Below are positions 17,373 through 26,044 of a stretch of 64,000 bases of DNA, piece after piece. Each line of letters begins with the position of its first letter. Position 1 is the first letter of the stretch. The notes beneath the pieces were generated by a model. The model did not search any database and had not been told where the DNA came from. It saw only the letters and a program-made list of their open reading frames with translations. The stretch is from an uncultured Kiritimatiellota bacterium (GTDB lineage Bacteria; Verrucomicrobiota; Kiritimatiellia; RFP12; UBA1067): the NCBI GenBank assembly GCA_934675625.1, contig CAKURH010000004.1:1-64000 (forward strand). Reading direction: 5' to 3'. Position numbers and translations under genes: made by a program.

Positions 17373-19103
17373 ATGAAGCAGAAACTCAGTCTTGCGTCCG
17401 CCGCCGCCCTCGCGGCGTTCGCGTCCGTCGCCGCCCCCACGCCCGCCTGCCCCTGCGCGGAGAAGGGGACGTGCGTGTGCCGGCCCGCCTATGTCGCCGT
17501 GGAGGACACGTCGGGCCAGAAGGCGTGGAAGATGTCGTTCAGGCTCGGCCTCGCCGGCTACACCATGCACAAGAAGAGCCTCGACGAGACGCTGGAGATC
17601 ATGCGCGCGGTCGACCTGCACTATCTCTGCGTGAAGGACTTCCACCTCAAGTACACCGCGACGGACGACGAGATCGCGGCGTTCAAGGCGAAGTGCGCGA
17701 AGTTCGGCGTCACGCCCTACGCGCTCGGCCCGCTCTACACGAAGAGCAACGAGGAGGTGCGCGGCTACTTCGAGTTCGCCCGCCGCTTCGGCGCGAAGGT
17801 CATCGTCGGCGTGCCCTACGAGGTCGCGCCCGGCCGGCCGGACAAGTGGACGGAGCGCATCGGCTCGCGCAAGCAGCTGGAGTACATCGACTCGCTCGTC
17901 AAGGAGTTCGACATCCGCTACGCGATCCACAACCACGGGCCGAACGCCCCGCAGATGTTCCCGGACGTCGCGTACGGCTACAGCCTCGTGAAGGACCTCG
18001 ACCCGCGCATCGGCTTCTGCATGGACATCGGCTGGGAGTTCGGCTGCGACCGCGATCCGGCGGAGACGATCCGCAAGTACGGCGACCGCATCTTCGACCT
18101 GCACGTGAAGAACTTCGCGCTCAACCTGCCCGGCGCGCAGAAGATCGGCAAGAACAGCTTCACGACCGTGCCGCTGCCGCGCGGCGCGATTGACTACGGC
18201 CCGGTCTTCAAGGCGTTGGCCGAGATCGGCTACGACGGCGTCGCCTCGTTCGAGTACGAGCGCGACTTCGAGAATAATCTGGAGGGGCTCGCCGAGTCCG
18301 TCGGCTACGCGCGCGGCGTGTGCGACACGGTGCGCGTCTCGCCGAAGATGCAGCCCGTGCCCGCCGGCGCGAACACGCTCACGGCGGCGGAGAAGGCCGA
18401 GGGCTGGACGCTCCTCTTCGACGGCCAGAACCTGCCGACGGACACGTTCGTCGGCGTCAAGAAGGAATACGGCTTCAAAACGTTTCCGATGAAGGGCTGG
18501 TTCGTCAAGGACGGGTGCCTGACGATGCGGCCGGTGAACGGCATCGCGAACGGCAAGTGGTTTCCGCTGCCGCCGGAGGACCAGAAGCTCGGCGGCGGAG
18601 GCGACATCGCGACGGTGAAGAAGTACCGCGACTTTGCGTTCTCGTTCGACTTCCGCCTGACCGAGGCGGCGAACTCGGGCGTCAAGTACTTCCTCGACGA
18701 GACGCAGAACCGCGGCACGTGCGAGGAGTACCAGATTCTGGAGAACGGCCACCCCGACTCCTCGAAGGGCGTGGACGGCAACCGCAAGGCCGCGTCGCTC
18801 TACGACATCATCCCCGCGCACGCCGACGGCCTTCTGAAGGGCATCGGGCAGTGGAACACCGGCAAGGTCGTCGCGAAGGGCGGCAAGGTCGAGCATTGGC
18901 TCAACGGCGTGAAGGTACTGGAGTACACGTGCGGCTCGCCCGCGTTCAAGGCGGCCGTGCGCGCGTCGAAGTACGCGACGTGGGGCCAGACGGCGGACGG
19001 CAAGCCGCAGGACTGGGGCGAGATTCCCGAAGGGCGCCTGCTCTTGCAGGATCATTCGGACTCGACCGTCTCGTTCTGCAACCTGAAGGTCAAGGAACTC
19101 TAA
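17373..19103 (+). CDS. Secreted TIM-barrel isomerase/lyase fused to DUF1080 (3-keto-disaccharide hydrolase) domain
   Basis: The protein has 576 residues with a signal peptide (first about 24). Residues about 50-325 form a xylose-isomerase-like barrel with metal-site motifs AIHNHGP, CMDIGWEFG, LHVKN and FEYERDF. Residues about 345-576 are DUF1080: GWTLLFDGQNLP, ANSGVKYFL, GQWNTGKVV, HWLNGVKV and LLLQDHSDSTV. DUF1080 proteins hydrolyse or bind 3-keto-glycosides; barrel relatives act as 3-keto-glycoside lyases. The fusion, flanked by two exported Gfo/Idh genes, suggests that oxidation and cleavage both happen outside the cytoplasm. The start has AAGGAAC upstream. Confidence 0.85.
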   Translation: MKQKLSLASAAALAAFASVAAPTPACPCAEKGTCVCRPAYVAVEDTSGQKAWKMSFRLGLAGYTMHKKSLDETLEIMRAVDLHYLCVKDFHLKYTATDDEIAAFKAKCAKFGVTPYALGPLYTKSNEEVRGYFEFARRFGAKVIVGVPYEVAPGRPDKWTERIGSRKQLEYIDSLVKEFDIRYAIHNHGPNAPQMFPDVAYGYSLVKDLDPRIGFCMDIGWEFGCDRDPAETIRKYGDRIFDLHVKNFALNLPGAQKIGKNSFTTVPLPRGAIDYGPVFKALAEIGYDGVASFEYERDFENNLEGLAESVGYARGVCDTVRVSPKMQPVPAGANTLTAAEKAEGWTLLFDGQNLPTDTFVGVKKEYGFKTFPMKGWFVKDGCLTMRPVNGIANGKWFPLPPEDQKLGGGGDIATVKKYRDFAFSFDFRLTEAANSGVKYFLDETQNRGTCEEYQILENGHPDSSKGVDGNRKAASLYDIIPAHADGLLKGIGQWNTGKVVAKGGKVEHWLNGVKVLEYTCGSPAFKAAVRASKYATWGQTADGKPQDWGEIPEGRLLLQDHSDSTVSFCNLKVKEL

Positions 19104-19104
19104 G

Positions 19105-20496
19105 ATGAACCGACGCGGATTTCTTGGGTCGCTGGCGGCGCTGGGCGCCGTCCAGCTTCTGCCGGGCTGCCTCTCGGCGAAGGCGTATCGGGCGAACGGC
19201 AAGGTGCGGCTCGCCGCGATTGGCTGCGGCGCGCAGGCGTGGTATGACATCCGCCGGTTCGCGCAGCACGCGGACATCTGCGAGATCGTCGCGCTCTGCG
19301 ACACGGACATCGGCGCGCCGCACACGCAGGAGGCGCTGAAGGCCTATCCGGACGTGCCGCGCTTCCAGGACTTCCGCAAGATGTTCGATGTGCTGGCGGA
19401 CGGAATCGACGCGGTTCTGGTCGGCACGCCCGACCACTCGCACTTCTGCGCCTGCCAGCACGCGATGCGCCTCGGCAAGGCCGTCTACGTCGAGAAGCCG
19501 CTCGCGCACTCGTTCCGCGAATGCGAGCTGCTGCGGCGGACGGCGGCGGAGACGGGCGTCGTCACGCAGATGGGCAATCAGGGCCATTCGGGCGACAACT
19601 TCTACCAGTACCGCGCGTACGCCGCGTCGGGCGTCCTGAAGGACGTCACGAAGGTCGTCGCGCACATGAACATGCAGCGCCGCTGGCACAAGTGGGGCGG
19701 GAAGACCGCGTCCTACCCGAAAGGCGAGCCGCTGCCGAAGACGCTCGACTGGGACGCCTGGGTCTCGTCCGCGCCCTATCACGACTTCTCGAAGGATCTC
19801 GCGTACGGCGAGTGGCGCTGCTGGTACGACTACGGCAACGGCTGCATGGGCGACTGGGGTGCGCACATCCTCGATGGCGTCCACCGCTTCACGCTCCACG
19901 GCGACCTGCCGGTCGAGGTGAAGATCTCGAACGTGACGGGGTGGAACCCGTACGTCTTCCCGATTCAGGACACGCTGACGATGGACTTCGCGGCGGGGAA
20001 CGGACATGGCGACGTCACGCTCGAATGGTACGAGGGCCTCGACAACCAACCGAAGCTGCCGAAAGGCTTTCGCTACGCGAACAACGAGGGGCTGTTCCCG
20101 GCCTCGACCGCGAACGACGGGCTGATCGACCCGACGCTGAAGCCGGGCAAGGAGATCTACCTGAAGGACGGCACGGTTTGGCAGGGGCTCTCGCACGCCG
20201 CGACACTCGTGCGCGTCGGTTCGCAGGACGCGCCCGTGCCGGCGTTCGAGAAGGCGCCGTGCGACCACTGGCGCAACTTCCTGCTGGCCGTCCGGGGCGA
20301 GATGGAGGCGCACAGCCCGTTCGCCGTCACGGCTCCGCTGTCGGAGATCTTCTGCCTCGGTGTCGCCGCCCAGCGGCTGAACCGCGGCTTTCGCTTCGAT
20401 CCGGCGACGCGCCGCGCCATTGGCGACGAGGAGGTCAACCGCCTCTTGGACGGCCCCGCGCCGCGCAAGGGTTGGGAGGCGTATTACGAAAGTTGA
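19105..20496 (+). CDS. Second Tat-exported Gfo/Idh/MocA oxidoreductase (lipoprotein)
   Basis: The protein has 463 residues. The leader MNRRGFLGSLAALG with lipobox LLPGC marks a Tat lipoprotein. The nucleotide-binding segment is AAIGCGAQAWYDI, and the catalytic EKPLAHS motif is conserved. It begins 1 nt after the stop of the DUF1080 fusion, so they are co-translated. It resembles the 463-residue class of Tat Gfo/Idh enzymes found in PVC genomes next to DUF1080. I infer it works as a partner of the enzyme at 15871, either with a different sugar or in the reverse reaction. Confidence 0.85.
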   Translation: MNRRGFLGSLAALGAVQLLPGCLSAKAYRANGKVRLAAIGCGAQAWYDIRRFAQHADICEIVALCDTDIGAPHTQEALKAYPDVPRFQDFRKMFDVLADGIDAVLVGTPDHSHFCACQHAMRLGKAVYVEKPLAHSFRECELLRRTAAETGVVTQMGNQGHSGDNFYQYRAYAASGVLKDVTKVVAHMNMQRRWHKWGGKTASYPKGEPLPKTLDWDAWVSSAPYHDFSKDLAYGEWRCWYDYGNGCMGDWGAHILDGVHRFTLHGDLPVEVKISNVTGWNPYVFPIQDTLTMDFAAGNGHGDVTLEWYEGLDNQPKLPKGFRYANNEGLFPASTANDGLIDPTLKPGKEIYLKDGTVWQGLSHAATLVRVGSQDAPVPAFEKAPCDHWRNFLLAVRGEMEAHSPFAVTAPLSEIFCLGVAAQRLNRGFRFDPATRRAIGDEEVNRLLDGPAPRKGWEAYYES

Positions 20497-20607
20497 TTCA
20501 GGAGCAGGAATTTCAGATTTCAAATTTCAAATTGCAAATTGAGGTCTTAATCTTAAGTCTTATCTTAGATCTTAAATTTTAAATCTTAAATCAAAAATTC
20601 AAATCAG
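20497..20607. repeat. AT-rich spacer with short internal repeats
   Basis: About 110 bases, almost free of G and C. They are built from repeats such as TTTCAAATTTCAAATTGCAAAT and several TCTTAA/ATCTTAAAT units. It contrasts sharply with the GC-rich genes on both sides. It may hold a promoter for the transporter or be a small insertion remnant; no -10 box of the usual type is clear. Confidence 0.5.
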
Positions 20608-22098
20608 ATGACAACGCAATCCAAAATGACCAACTTTCGGTGGATGATCTGCTCGCTGCTCTTCTTCGCGACGACGGTGAACTACCTCGACCGGCAGGTC
20701 CTCTCCCTCACGTGGAAGGACTTCATCGCGCCGGAGTTCCACTGGACAGACGCCGACTACGGCATCATCACGGGATACTTCTCGCTCATCTACGCCTTCT
20801 GCAACCTGTTCGCCGGCAAGTTCGTCGACTGGATGGGCACGAAGAAGGGCTACGCCTGGGCGATCTTCATCTGGTCGCTTGCGGCCTGCCTGCACGCCTT
20901 CTGCGGCTGGGGCACGTATCACCTCGTCGACGGCGTCGACTCGATCGCCGCGATGAAGACGCTCCAGGCCGGCAGCGCGCTCGCGCTCTCCGTCGCATCC
21001 GTCTCGGTCTGGCTCTTCCTCGGCTGCCGGTGCCTGCTCGCGCTCGGCGAGGCGGGGAACTTCCCGGCGGCGATCAAGGTGACGGCCGAATACTTCCCTC
21101 CGAAAGACCGCGCGTTCTCGACGTCGATCTTCAACGCGGGCTCGTCCGTCGGCGCGCTCGTCGCGCCCGCGACGATTCCGCTCATCGCCGAATGGTGCGG
21201 CTGGGAAATGGCGTTCATCATCATCGGCGCGCTCGGCTTCGTCTGGATGGGCTTCTGGCAGTTCCTCTACAGGAAGCCGGCGGAGAACCCGCGCGTCAAC
21301 GCGGCGGAGCTCGCGTATATCAGCGAGGGAGAGGGAACGGGGAACGGGGAAGAGGGAAGTGGAAAAGGCGGTCGAACGGACGGGGCCTCGGGCGGCCCCG
21401 CGCCCCTGCCCAAGGAGAAGGGCATTTCCTACTTGAAGGCCTTCTCGCTGCGTCAGACGTGGTCGCTCATCTGCGGGCGCGTGCTGACGGATGGCGTGTG
21501 GTGGTTCTTCCTCTTCTGGACGCCGGGCTACCTCTCTGACCAGTTCGGCTACAAGAGCTCGTCCGGCATGGGCATGGCGCTCATCGTCACGCTCTACGCG
21601 ATCGTCACCTTCGCGTCGATCTACCTCTGCAAGCTGCCGACGTACATGGTCGAGAAGAAGGGCATGAACCCGTATGAGGGCCGCATGGTCGCGATGTTCC
21701 TCTTCGCGTGCCTGCCGCTTCTCGCGCTCGGCGCGCAGCCGCTCGGCGCCGTGAGCGCGTGGTTCCCGGCGATCCTGATCGGCTTCGCGTGCGCGGGGCA
21801 CCAGGCCTGGAGCGCGAACATCTACTCGTGCGTCTCGGACATGTTCCCGAAGAGCTGCATCGGTACGCTCACGGGCATTGCGCAGTGCGCGGCGGGCCTC
21901 GGCTCCTTCGCGATCAACATCTGCGCGGGCGAGCTTTTCACCTACGCGGCCGGGAAAGGCGACGCCTTCGCGTTCTGCGGTTACACGGGCAAGCCCGCCG
22001 GCTACATGATCGTCTTCTGCTACTGCGCCGTCGCCTACCTCATCGGCTGGGCCTGCATGAAGACGCTCGTGCCGAAATACAAGAAGGTTGAACTGTAA
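20608..22098 (+). CDS. MFS hexuronate transporter (anion:cation symporter family)
   Basis: The protein has 496 residues and about 12 membrane helices. The beginning (FATTVNYLDRQVLSLTWKDF) and LALGEAGNFPAAIKVTAEYF match the ExuT/GudP branch. It would import glucuronate or galacturonate by proton symport. An odd loop of about 40 residues (near residue 235-275, GEGTGNGEEGSGKGG and following) lies between the halves. It is encoded by purine-rich and palindromic GC-rich DNA, so it looks like an insertion. The gene ends by overlapping the next start (TAATG). Confidence 0.88.
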   Translation: MTTQSKMTNFRWMICSLLFFATTVNYLDRQVLSLTWKDFIAPEFHWTDADYGIITGYFSLIYAFCNLFAGKFVDWMGTKKGYAWAIFIWSLAACLHAFCGWGTYHLVDGVDSIAAMKTLQAGSALALSVASVSVWLFLGCRCLLALGEAGNFPAAIKVTAEYFPPKDRAFSTSIFNAGSSVGALVAPATIPLIAEWCGWEMAFIIIGALGFVWMGFWQFLYRKPAENPRVNAAELAYISEGEGTGNGEEGSGKGGRTDGASGGPAPLPKEKGISYLKAFSLRQTWSLICGRVLTDGVWWFFLFWTPGYLSDQFGYKSSSGMGMALIVTLYAIVTFASIYLCKLPTYMVEKKGMNPYEGRMVAMFLFACLPLLALGAQPLGAVSAWFPAILIGFACAGHQAWSANIYSCVSDMFPKSCIGTLTGIAQCAAGLGSFAINICAGELFTYAAGKGDAFAFCGYTGKPAGYMIVFCYCAVAYLIGWACMKTLVPKYKKVEL

Positions 22099-23171
22099 TG
22101 AAAATCAAGAAGAACGCCAAGTACGCCGTCGCCTGCCTGTCCTCGATGGGCCTGCGCATCACCCCCGAAAACCGCATGGCGGTTCACAACTCGAACCGAT
22201 TCATCCTCCAGGCGACGAGCGCCGAGACGAACGTCCTCAACGTGACGAGCTCGCTTGGACGCGAATGCCTCGTGATGACGCGCTTCGTCGAGGGCTCACC
22301 GATGGCCGCCTTCATCAAGGCGCAGCTCCGCGCGCGCAACATCGCCTACGTCGGGCCGGACGTGCCGCAGGGCGGCCCGTGGGGCTACCGCCACCAGTTC
22401 AACATCGCCGACTCGGGCTTCGGCCTCCGCGCGCCGCGCGTCTGGAACGACCGCGCGGGCGAGGTCGGGCGCACGCTTGACGCGAAGGACTACGACACGA
22501 AGCGCCTCTTCGGCACGGACGGCGTGCAGGTGCTGCACCTCTCCGGCCTCATCGCGGCGATGTCGCCCGAGACGACGAAGTGCTGCCTCAAGCTCGCGGC
22601 GGACGCCAAGAAGTTCGGCGTGCTCGTCTCCTTCGACCTCAACTACCGCGCGACGTTCTGGAAGGGCCGCGAGGCCGAGCTCCGAAAGGCGTTCCACCAG
22701 ATCGCCTCGGTCGCGGACATCCTCGTCGGCAACGAGGAGGACTTCCAGCTCTGCCTCGGCTTCAAGGGCCCGGAGGCGGGCGGCAAGGACCTCGCCGGCA
22801 AGATCGAGCGCTTCAAGGAGATGATCCTGAAGGTCACGGAGAAGTATCCGAACGCGAAGCTCTACGGCACGACGCTGCGCCAGGTCGTCTCGGCGGACGA
22901 GCATCTCTGGGGCGCGATCGTCTACGACGGGAAGAAGTTCCACGTCGAGGAGCCGCGCACGATCAAGGTGCTGGACCGCATCGGCGGCGGCGACGGCTTC
23001 ACGGGCGGCCTCCTCTACGGCGTCATCAACGGCTGGGACGCCGCGCGGTGCCTCCAGTTCGGCTGGGCCTCGGGCGTGCTCGCGGCCTCGTCGCTGAACG
23101 ACTACGCCGAGCCGGCGGACGAGAAGCAGGTCTGGGACGTGTACGCGGGGAACGCCCGCGTCCAGCGGTAA
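22098..23171 (+). CDS. kdgK: PfkB-family sugar kinase, probably 2-keto-3-deoxygluconate kinase
   Basis: The protein has 357 residues. The PfkB C-terminal signature DRIGGGDGFTGGLLYG contains the catalytic Asp. The middle has LSFDLNYRATFWKG, typical of KDG kinases. It would phosphorylate 2-keto-3-deoxygluconate to KDPG, the step after uronate dehydration. The tight coupling with the hexuronate transporter and uxaC supports this over other sugar kinases. The uxaB/uxuB reductase and uxuA/uxaA dehydratase are not in the window. Confidence 0.82.
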   Translation: MKIKKNAKYAVACLSSMGLRITPENRMAVHNSNRFILQATSAETNVLNVTSSLGRECLVMTRFVEGSPMAAFIKAQLRARNIAYVGPDVPQGGPWGYRHQFNIADSGFGLRAPRVWNDRAGEVGRTLDAKDYDTKRLFGTDGVQVLHLSGLIAAMSPETTKCCLKLAADAKKFGVLVSFDLNYRATFWKGREAELRKAFHQIASVADILVGNEEDFQLCLGFKGPEAGGKDLAGKIERFKEMILKVTEKYPNAKLYGTTLRQVVSADEHLWGAIVYDGKKFHVEEPRTIKVLDRIGGGDGFTGGLLYGVINGWDAARCLQFGWASGVLAASSLNDYAEPADEKQVWDVYAGNARVQR

Positions 23172-23208
23172 TGAATAATCGAATAGTCGAATTGGTGAAT
23201 AATCGAAT
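23172..23208. repeat. Short AT-rich direct repeat
   Basis: The 13-mer TGAATAATCGAAT occurs at 23172-23184 and 23196-23208, with a degenerate copy between. It sits in the 54-bp gap before gnd and could be an operator or the trace of a small mobile repeat. Confidence 0.5.
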
Positions 23209-23225
23209 CGAAAAGGTAAATTGCC

Positions 23226-24680
23226 ATGAAAAAAGCTGACATCGGTCTCATTGGCCTCGCCGTCATGGGCGAGAACCTCATCATGAACATGGAGTCGAAG
23301 GGCTTCACCGTCGCGTGCTACAACCGTACGACGGAGAAGGTCGACGCCTTCGTCAACGGACGCGCGAAGGGCAAGAACATCATCGGCTGTCACTCGATCG
23401 CGGAACTCGTCGCGAATCTGGAGAAGCCGCGCAAGGTCTTCTGCATGGTCAAGGCGGGCGCGGCGGTCGACGCGATGATCGACCAGCTCATCCCCGCGCT
23501 GGAGCCGGGCGACATCATCATCGACGGCGGCAACAGCCACTTCCCGGACACGATCCGCCGCACGAAGTACGTCGAGTCGAAGGGGCTGCTCTTCATCGGC
23601 ACGGGCGTCTCCGGCGGCGAGGAGGGCGCGCTCAAGGGCCCGTCGATGATGCCGGGCGGCTCGCCGGCGGCGTGGCCGTTCGTCAAGCCCATCCTCCAGG
23701 CCATCTGCGCGAAGGTCGAGGACGGCTCGCCCTGCTGCGACTGGGTCGGCGAGAACGGCGCCGGGCACTTCGTCAAGATGGTGCACAACGGCATCGAGTA
23801 CGGCGACATGCAGCTCATCTGCGAGAGCTACCAGCTCATGCGCGACCTGCTCGGAATGTCCGACGACGAGATGCACGAGGTGTTCAAAAAGTGGAACGAG
23901 ACGGAGCTCGACAGCTACCTCATCGAGATTACGCGCGACATCCTCGCCTACAAGGACACGGACGGTTCGCCGCTCGTGGAGAAGATCCTCGACACGGCCG
24001 GACAGAAGGGCACGGGCAAGTGGACGGGCATCGCCGCGCTGGACGAGGGCGTGCCGCTGACGCTCATCGGCGAGGCCGTGTTCGCACGCTGCCTCTCTGC
24101 GATGAAGGACGACCGCGTGACGGCCGCGAAGGCCTACGCGCGCCAGATCCCCGCGTTCGCGGGCGACAAGGCGGCGTTCATCGAGTCGATCCGCCAGGCG
24201 CTCTATGCGGCGAAGATCGTCTCCTATGCGCAGGGCTACACGCTCATGCGCACGGCGGCGAAGACGTACGGCTGGAACCTCAACTACGGCGGCATCGCGC
24301 TCATGTGGCGCGGCGGCTGCATCATCCGCTCGGTTTTTCTCGGCAAGATCAAGGAGGCGTACGACCGCGACCCGCAGCTCGCGAACCTGCTGCTCGACCC
24401 CTACTTCAAGGGCGTGATCGAGAAGCTCGTCCCGGCGTGGCGGCAGGTCGCGGCGGCGGCGTGCCAGTACGGCATCCCGGCGCCGACGATGACCTCGGCG
24501 CTCAGCTACTTCGACGGCTACACGACGGCACGGCTGCCGGCGAACCTCCTGCAGGCGCAGCGCGACTACTTCGGCGCGCACACCTACGAGCGGCTCGACG
24601 CGCCGCGCGGCCAGTTCTTCCACACGAACTGGACGGGCCACGGCGGCAACACGACCGCCCAGACCTACATCGCCGGCTGA
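23226..24680 (+). CDS. gnd: 6-phosphogluconate dehydrogenase, decarboxylating
   Basis: The protein has 484 residues, the usual length of the long form. It has the NADP fold start IGLIGLAVMGENLIMNM, the GTGVSGGEEGA motif, and the catalytic region GHFVKMVHNGIEYGDMQL with Lys and Asn. It converts 6-phosphogluconate to ribulose-5-phosphate plus CO2. Placement at the end of the uronate island links sugar-acid breakdown to the pentose phosphate pathway. Confidence 0.93.
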   Translation: MKKADIGLIGLAVMGENLIMNMESKGFTVACYNRTTEKVDAFVNGRAKGKNIIGCHSIAELVANLEKPRKVFCMVKAGAAVDAMIDQLIPALEPGDIIIDGGNSHFPDTIRRTKYVESKGLLFIGTGVSGGEEGALKGPSMMPGGSPAAWPFVKPILQAICAKVEDGSPCCDWVGENGAGHFVKMVHNGIEYGDMQLICESYQLMRDLLGMSDDEMHEVFKKWNETELDSYLIEITRDILAYKDTDGSPLVEKILDTAGQKGTGKWTGIAALDEGVPLTLIGEAVFARCLSAMKDDRVTAAKAYARQIPAFAGDKAAFIESIRQALYAAKIVSYAQGYTLMRTAAKTYGWNLNYGGIALMWRGGCIIRSVFLGKIKEAYDRDPQLANLLLDPYFKGVIEKLVPAWRQVAAAACQYGIPAPTMTSALSYFDGYTTARLPANLLQAQRDYFGAHTYERLDAPRGQFFHTNWTGHGGNTTAQTYIAG

Positions 24681-24745
24681 CGGGCCACAGGCGGTGTCCG
24701 ACGTGCGTCTGTCACGCGCGCGGCTTGCGGGCGAGCGGAGCAAGA

Positions 24746-24754
24746 TGGTATAAT
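24746..24754 (+). promoter_or_regulatory. Extended -10 promoter TGGTATAAT
   Basis: Ends 8 nt before the ATG of metF. No Shine-Dalgarno sequence is present. Confidence 0.75.
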
Positions 24755-24762
24755 CTGCGGCC

Positions 24763-25662
24763 ATGAAGATTTCAGAGATCATGGCGGCCGGGCGTCCGAG
24801 CCTGTCCTTCGAGGTGTTCCCCCCGAAGCGTCGGACGGCGTCCGATGCCGACGCGGAGCGCGCGGCGATGGAACGGACGAAGCGCGTCGTCCGCGAGATT
24901 GCCGCCGCGCACCCCGCGTTCATGTCCGTCACCTACGGGGCGGCGGGCGGCACGACGGGCGCGAACACGTGCGAACTCGCGCGGTTCGTGCAGGACGACT
25001 GCGGCGTGCCGGCGCTTGCGCACATGACGTGCATCGCCGCCGACCGCGCGAAGGTGGCGGACGAGGTGCGGGGCTTCCGCGCGGCTGGTGTCGAGAACAT
25101 CCTCTGCCTGCGCGGGGACTGTCCCCCCGACACGGAGTTCCCCGGCAATCCCGCGTTCTGCCACGCGGCGGATCTCGTGCGGGCGCTGAAGGGCGAGGGC
25201 TTCTGCCTCGGCGGCGCGTGCTATCCAGAGGGGCATCCCGAATGTGCGCACCTCGCGGACGACCTTGCGCACGTGCGCGAGAAGGTCGAGGCGGGGCTGG
25301 ACTTCCTCACGACGCAGATGTTCTTCGACAACAACGTCCTTTTCCACTATCTCGCGCGGCTTCGGACGGCGGGCGTGACGGTGCCGGTCGTCGCGGGCGT
25401 CATGCCCGTCACGAACGGCAAGCAGATCCAGCGCATCTGCGCGCTGTCGGGCACGTACCTGCCGCCGCGCTTCCGGGCGATTGTCGACCGCTTCGGCGAC
25501 GATCCGGTCGCGATGCTGGACGCGGGCGTCGCGTACGCGACCGAGCAGATCGTCGACCTCTTCGCGAACGACGTCCGCAACGTCCACGTCTACACGATGA
25601 ACAAGCCGGAAGTCGCCATCCGGATCATGCGGAACCTCCATGGCATCGTCGGCGCCCATTGA
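24763..25662 (+). CDS. metF: 5,10-methylenetetrahydrofolate reductase
   Basis: The protein has 299 residues. The start has SFEVFPPKR with the catalytic Glu, then VTYGAAGGT and CLRGDCPPD, all MetF signatures, and later TTQMFFDN. It reduces methylene-THF to methyl-THF, the methyl donor for MetH. No riboswitch is visible upstream; the leader is nearly absent, so B12 or SAM control at the RNA level is unlikely here. The 3' end overlaps the next gene by 23 bp. Confidence 0.93.
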   Translation: MKISEIMAAGRPSLSFEVFPPKRRTASDADAERAAMERTKRVVREIAAAHPAFMSVTYGAAGGTTGANTCELARFVQDDCGVPALAHMTCIAADRAKVADEVRGFRAAGVENILCLRGDCPPDTEFPGNPAFCHAADLVRALKGEGFCLGGACYPEGHPECAHLADDLAHVREKVEAGLDFLTTQMFFDNNVLFHYLARLRTAGVTVPVVAGVMPVTNGKQIQRICALSGTYLPPRFRAIVDRFGDDPVAMLDAGVAYATEQIVDLFANDVRNVHVYTMNKPEVAIRIMRNLHGIVGAH

Positions 25663-26044
25663 ACGGCGCGGCCTCTGGCGGCGCGACGGCGACAGGGTCT
25701 ACCTCTGCGGAACCCTGGGCGCGGCGTTCGACCGTTGGCAGCGCGCGCGCGCGGCGGTCAGCGCGGCAGAGGCCTACGAGGCCCAGCGGCTCGGCCTCGT
25801 CGAGATTGAGAGGCTGATGGACGAGCTGGAGGCGGCGGCCCGGCGGGAGGTCGAGTCCGACGGGCGCGCGCGTCTGCTGCCGCGCCGGTCGCCGGGCTAC
25901 GGCGAGATGCCGCTCGCGTTGAGCCGCGAGATCCTCGACAGGCTGGACGCGACGCGGAAAATCGGCGTCGCGCTGACCGAATCCCTGTCGCTCGTCCCGA
26001 CCAAGTCGGTGACGGCCATCTGCGAAGTGGAATCGAAGATATGA
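25640..26044 (+). CDS. Stand-alone methionine synthase reactivation-domain protein (short)
   Basis: The protein has 134 residues. Its C-terminal half (RRSPGYGEMPLALSREIL, then VALTESLSLVPTKSVTAI) matches the MetH activation domain: RxSPGY and PxKS are the residues around the SAM site. The N-terminal part of known stand-alone versions is missing; the protein starts with a short segment and one helix bundle. It probably supports SAM-dependent reactivation of cob(II)alamin in the short MetH encoded next. Its stop overlaps the metH start (ATGA). Confidence 0.78.
   Translation: MASSAPIERRGLWRRDGDRVYLCGTLGAAFDRWQRARAAVSAAEAYEAQRLGLVEIERLMDELEAAARREVESDGRARLLPRRSPGYGEMPLALSREILDRLDATRKIGVALTESLSLVPTKSVTAICEVESKI

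Noticed and set aside
20497..20607. Possible origin of replication or MITE in the AT-rich spacer
   Set aside because: No DnaA boxes, terminal inverted repeats or target duplication could be found; kept only as an AT-rich repeat region.
25116..25128. GGGGACTGTCCCC palindrome in metF
   Set aside because: It encodes the conserved LRGD-type motif of MetF, so it is ordinary coding sequence and not a repeat insertion.
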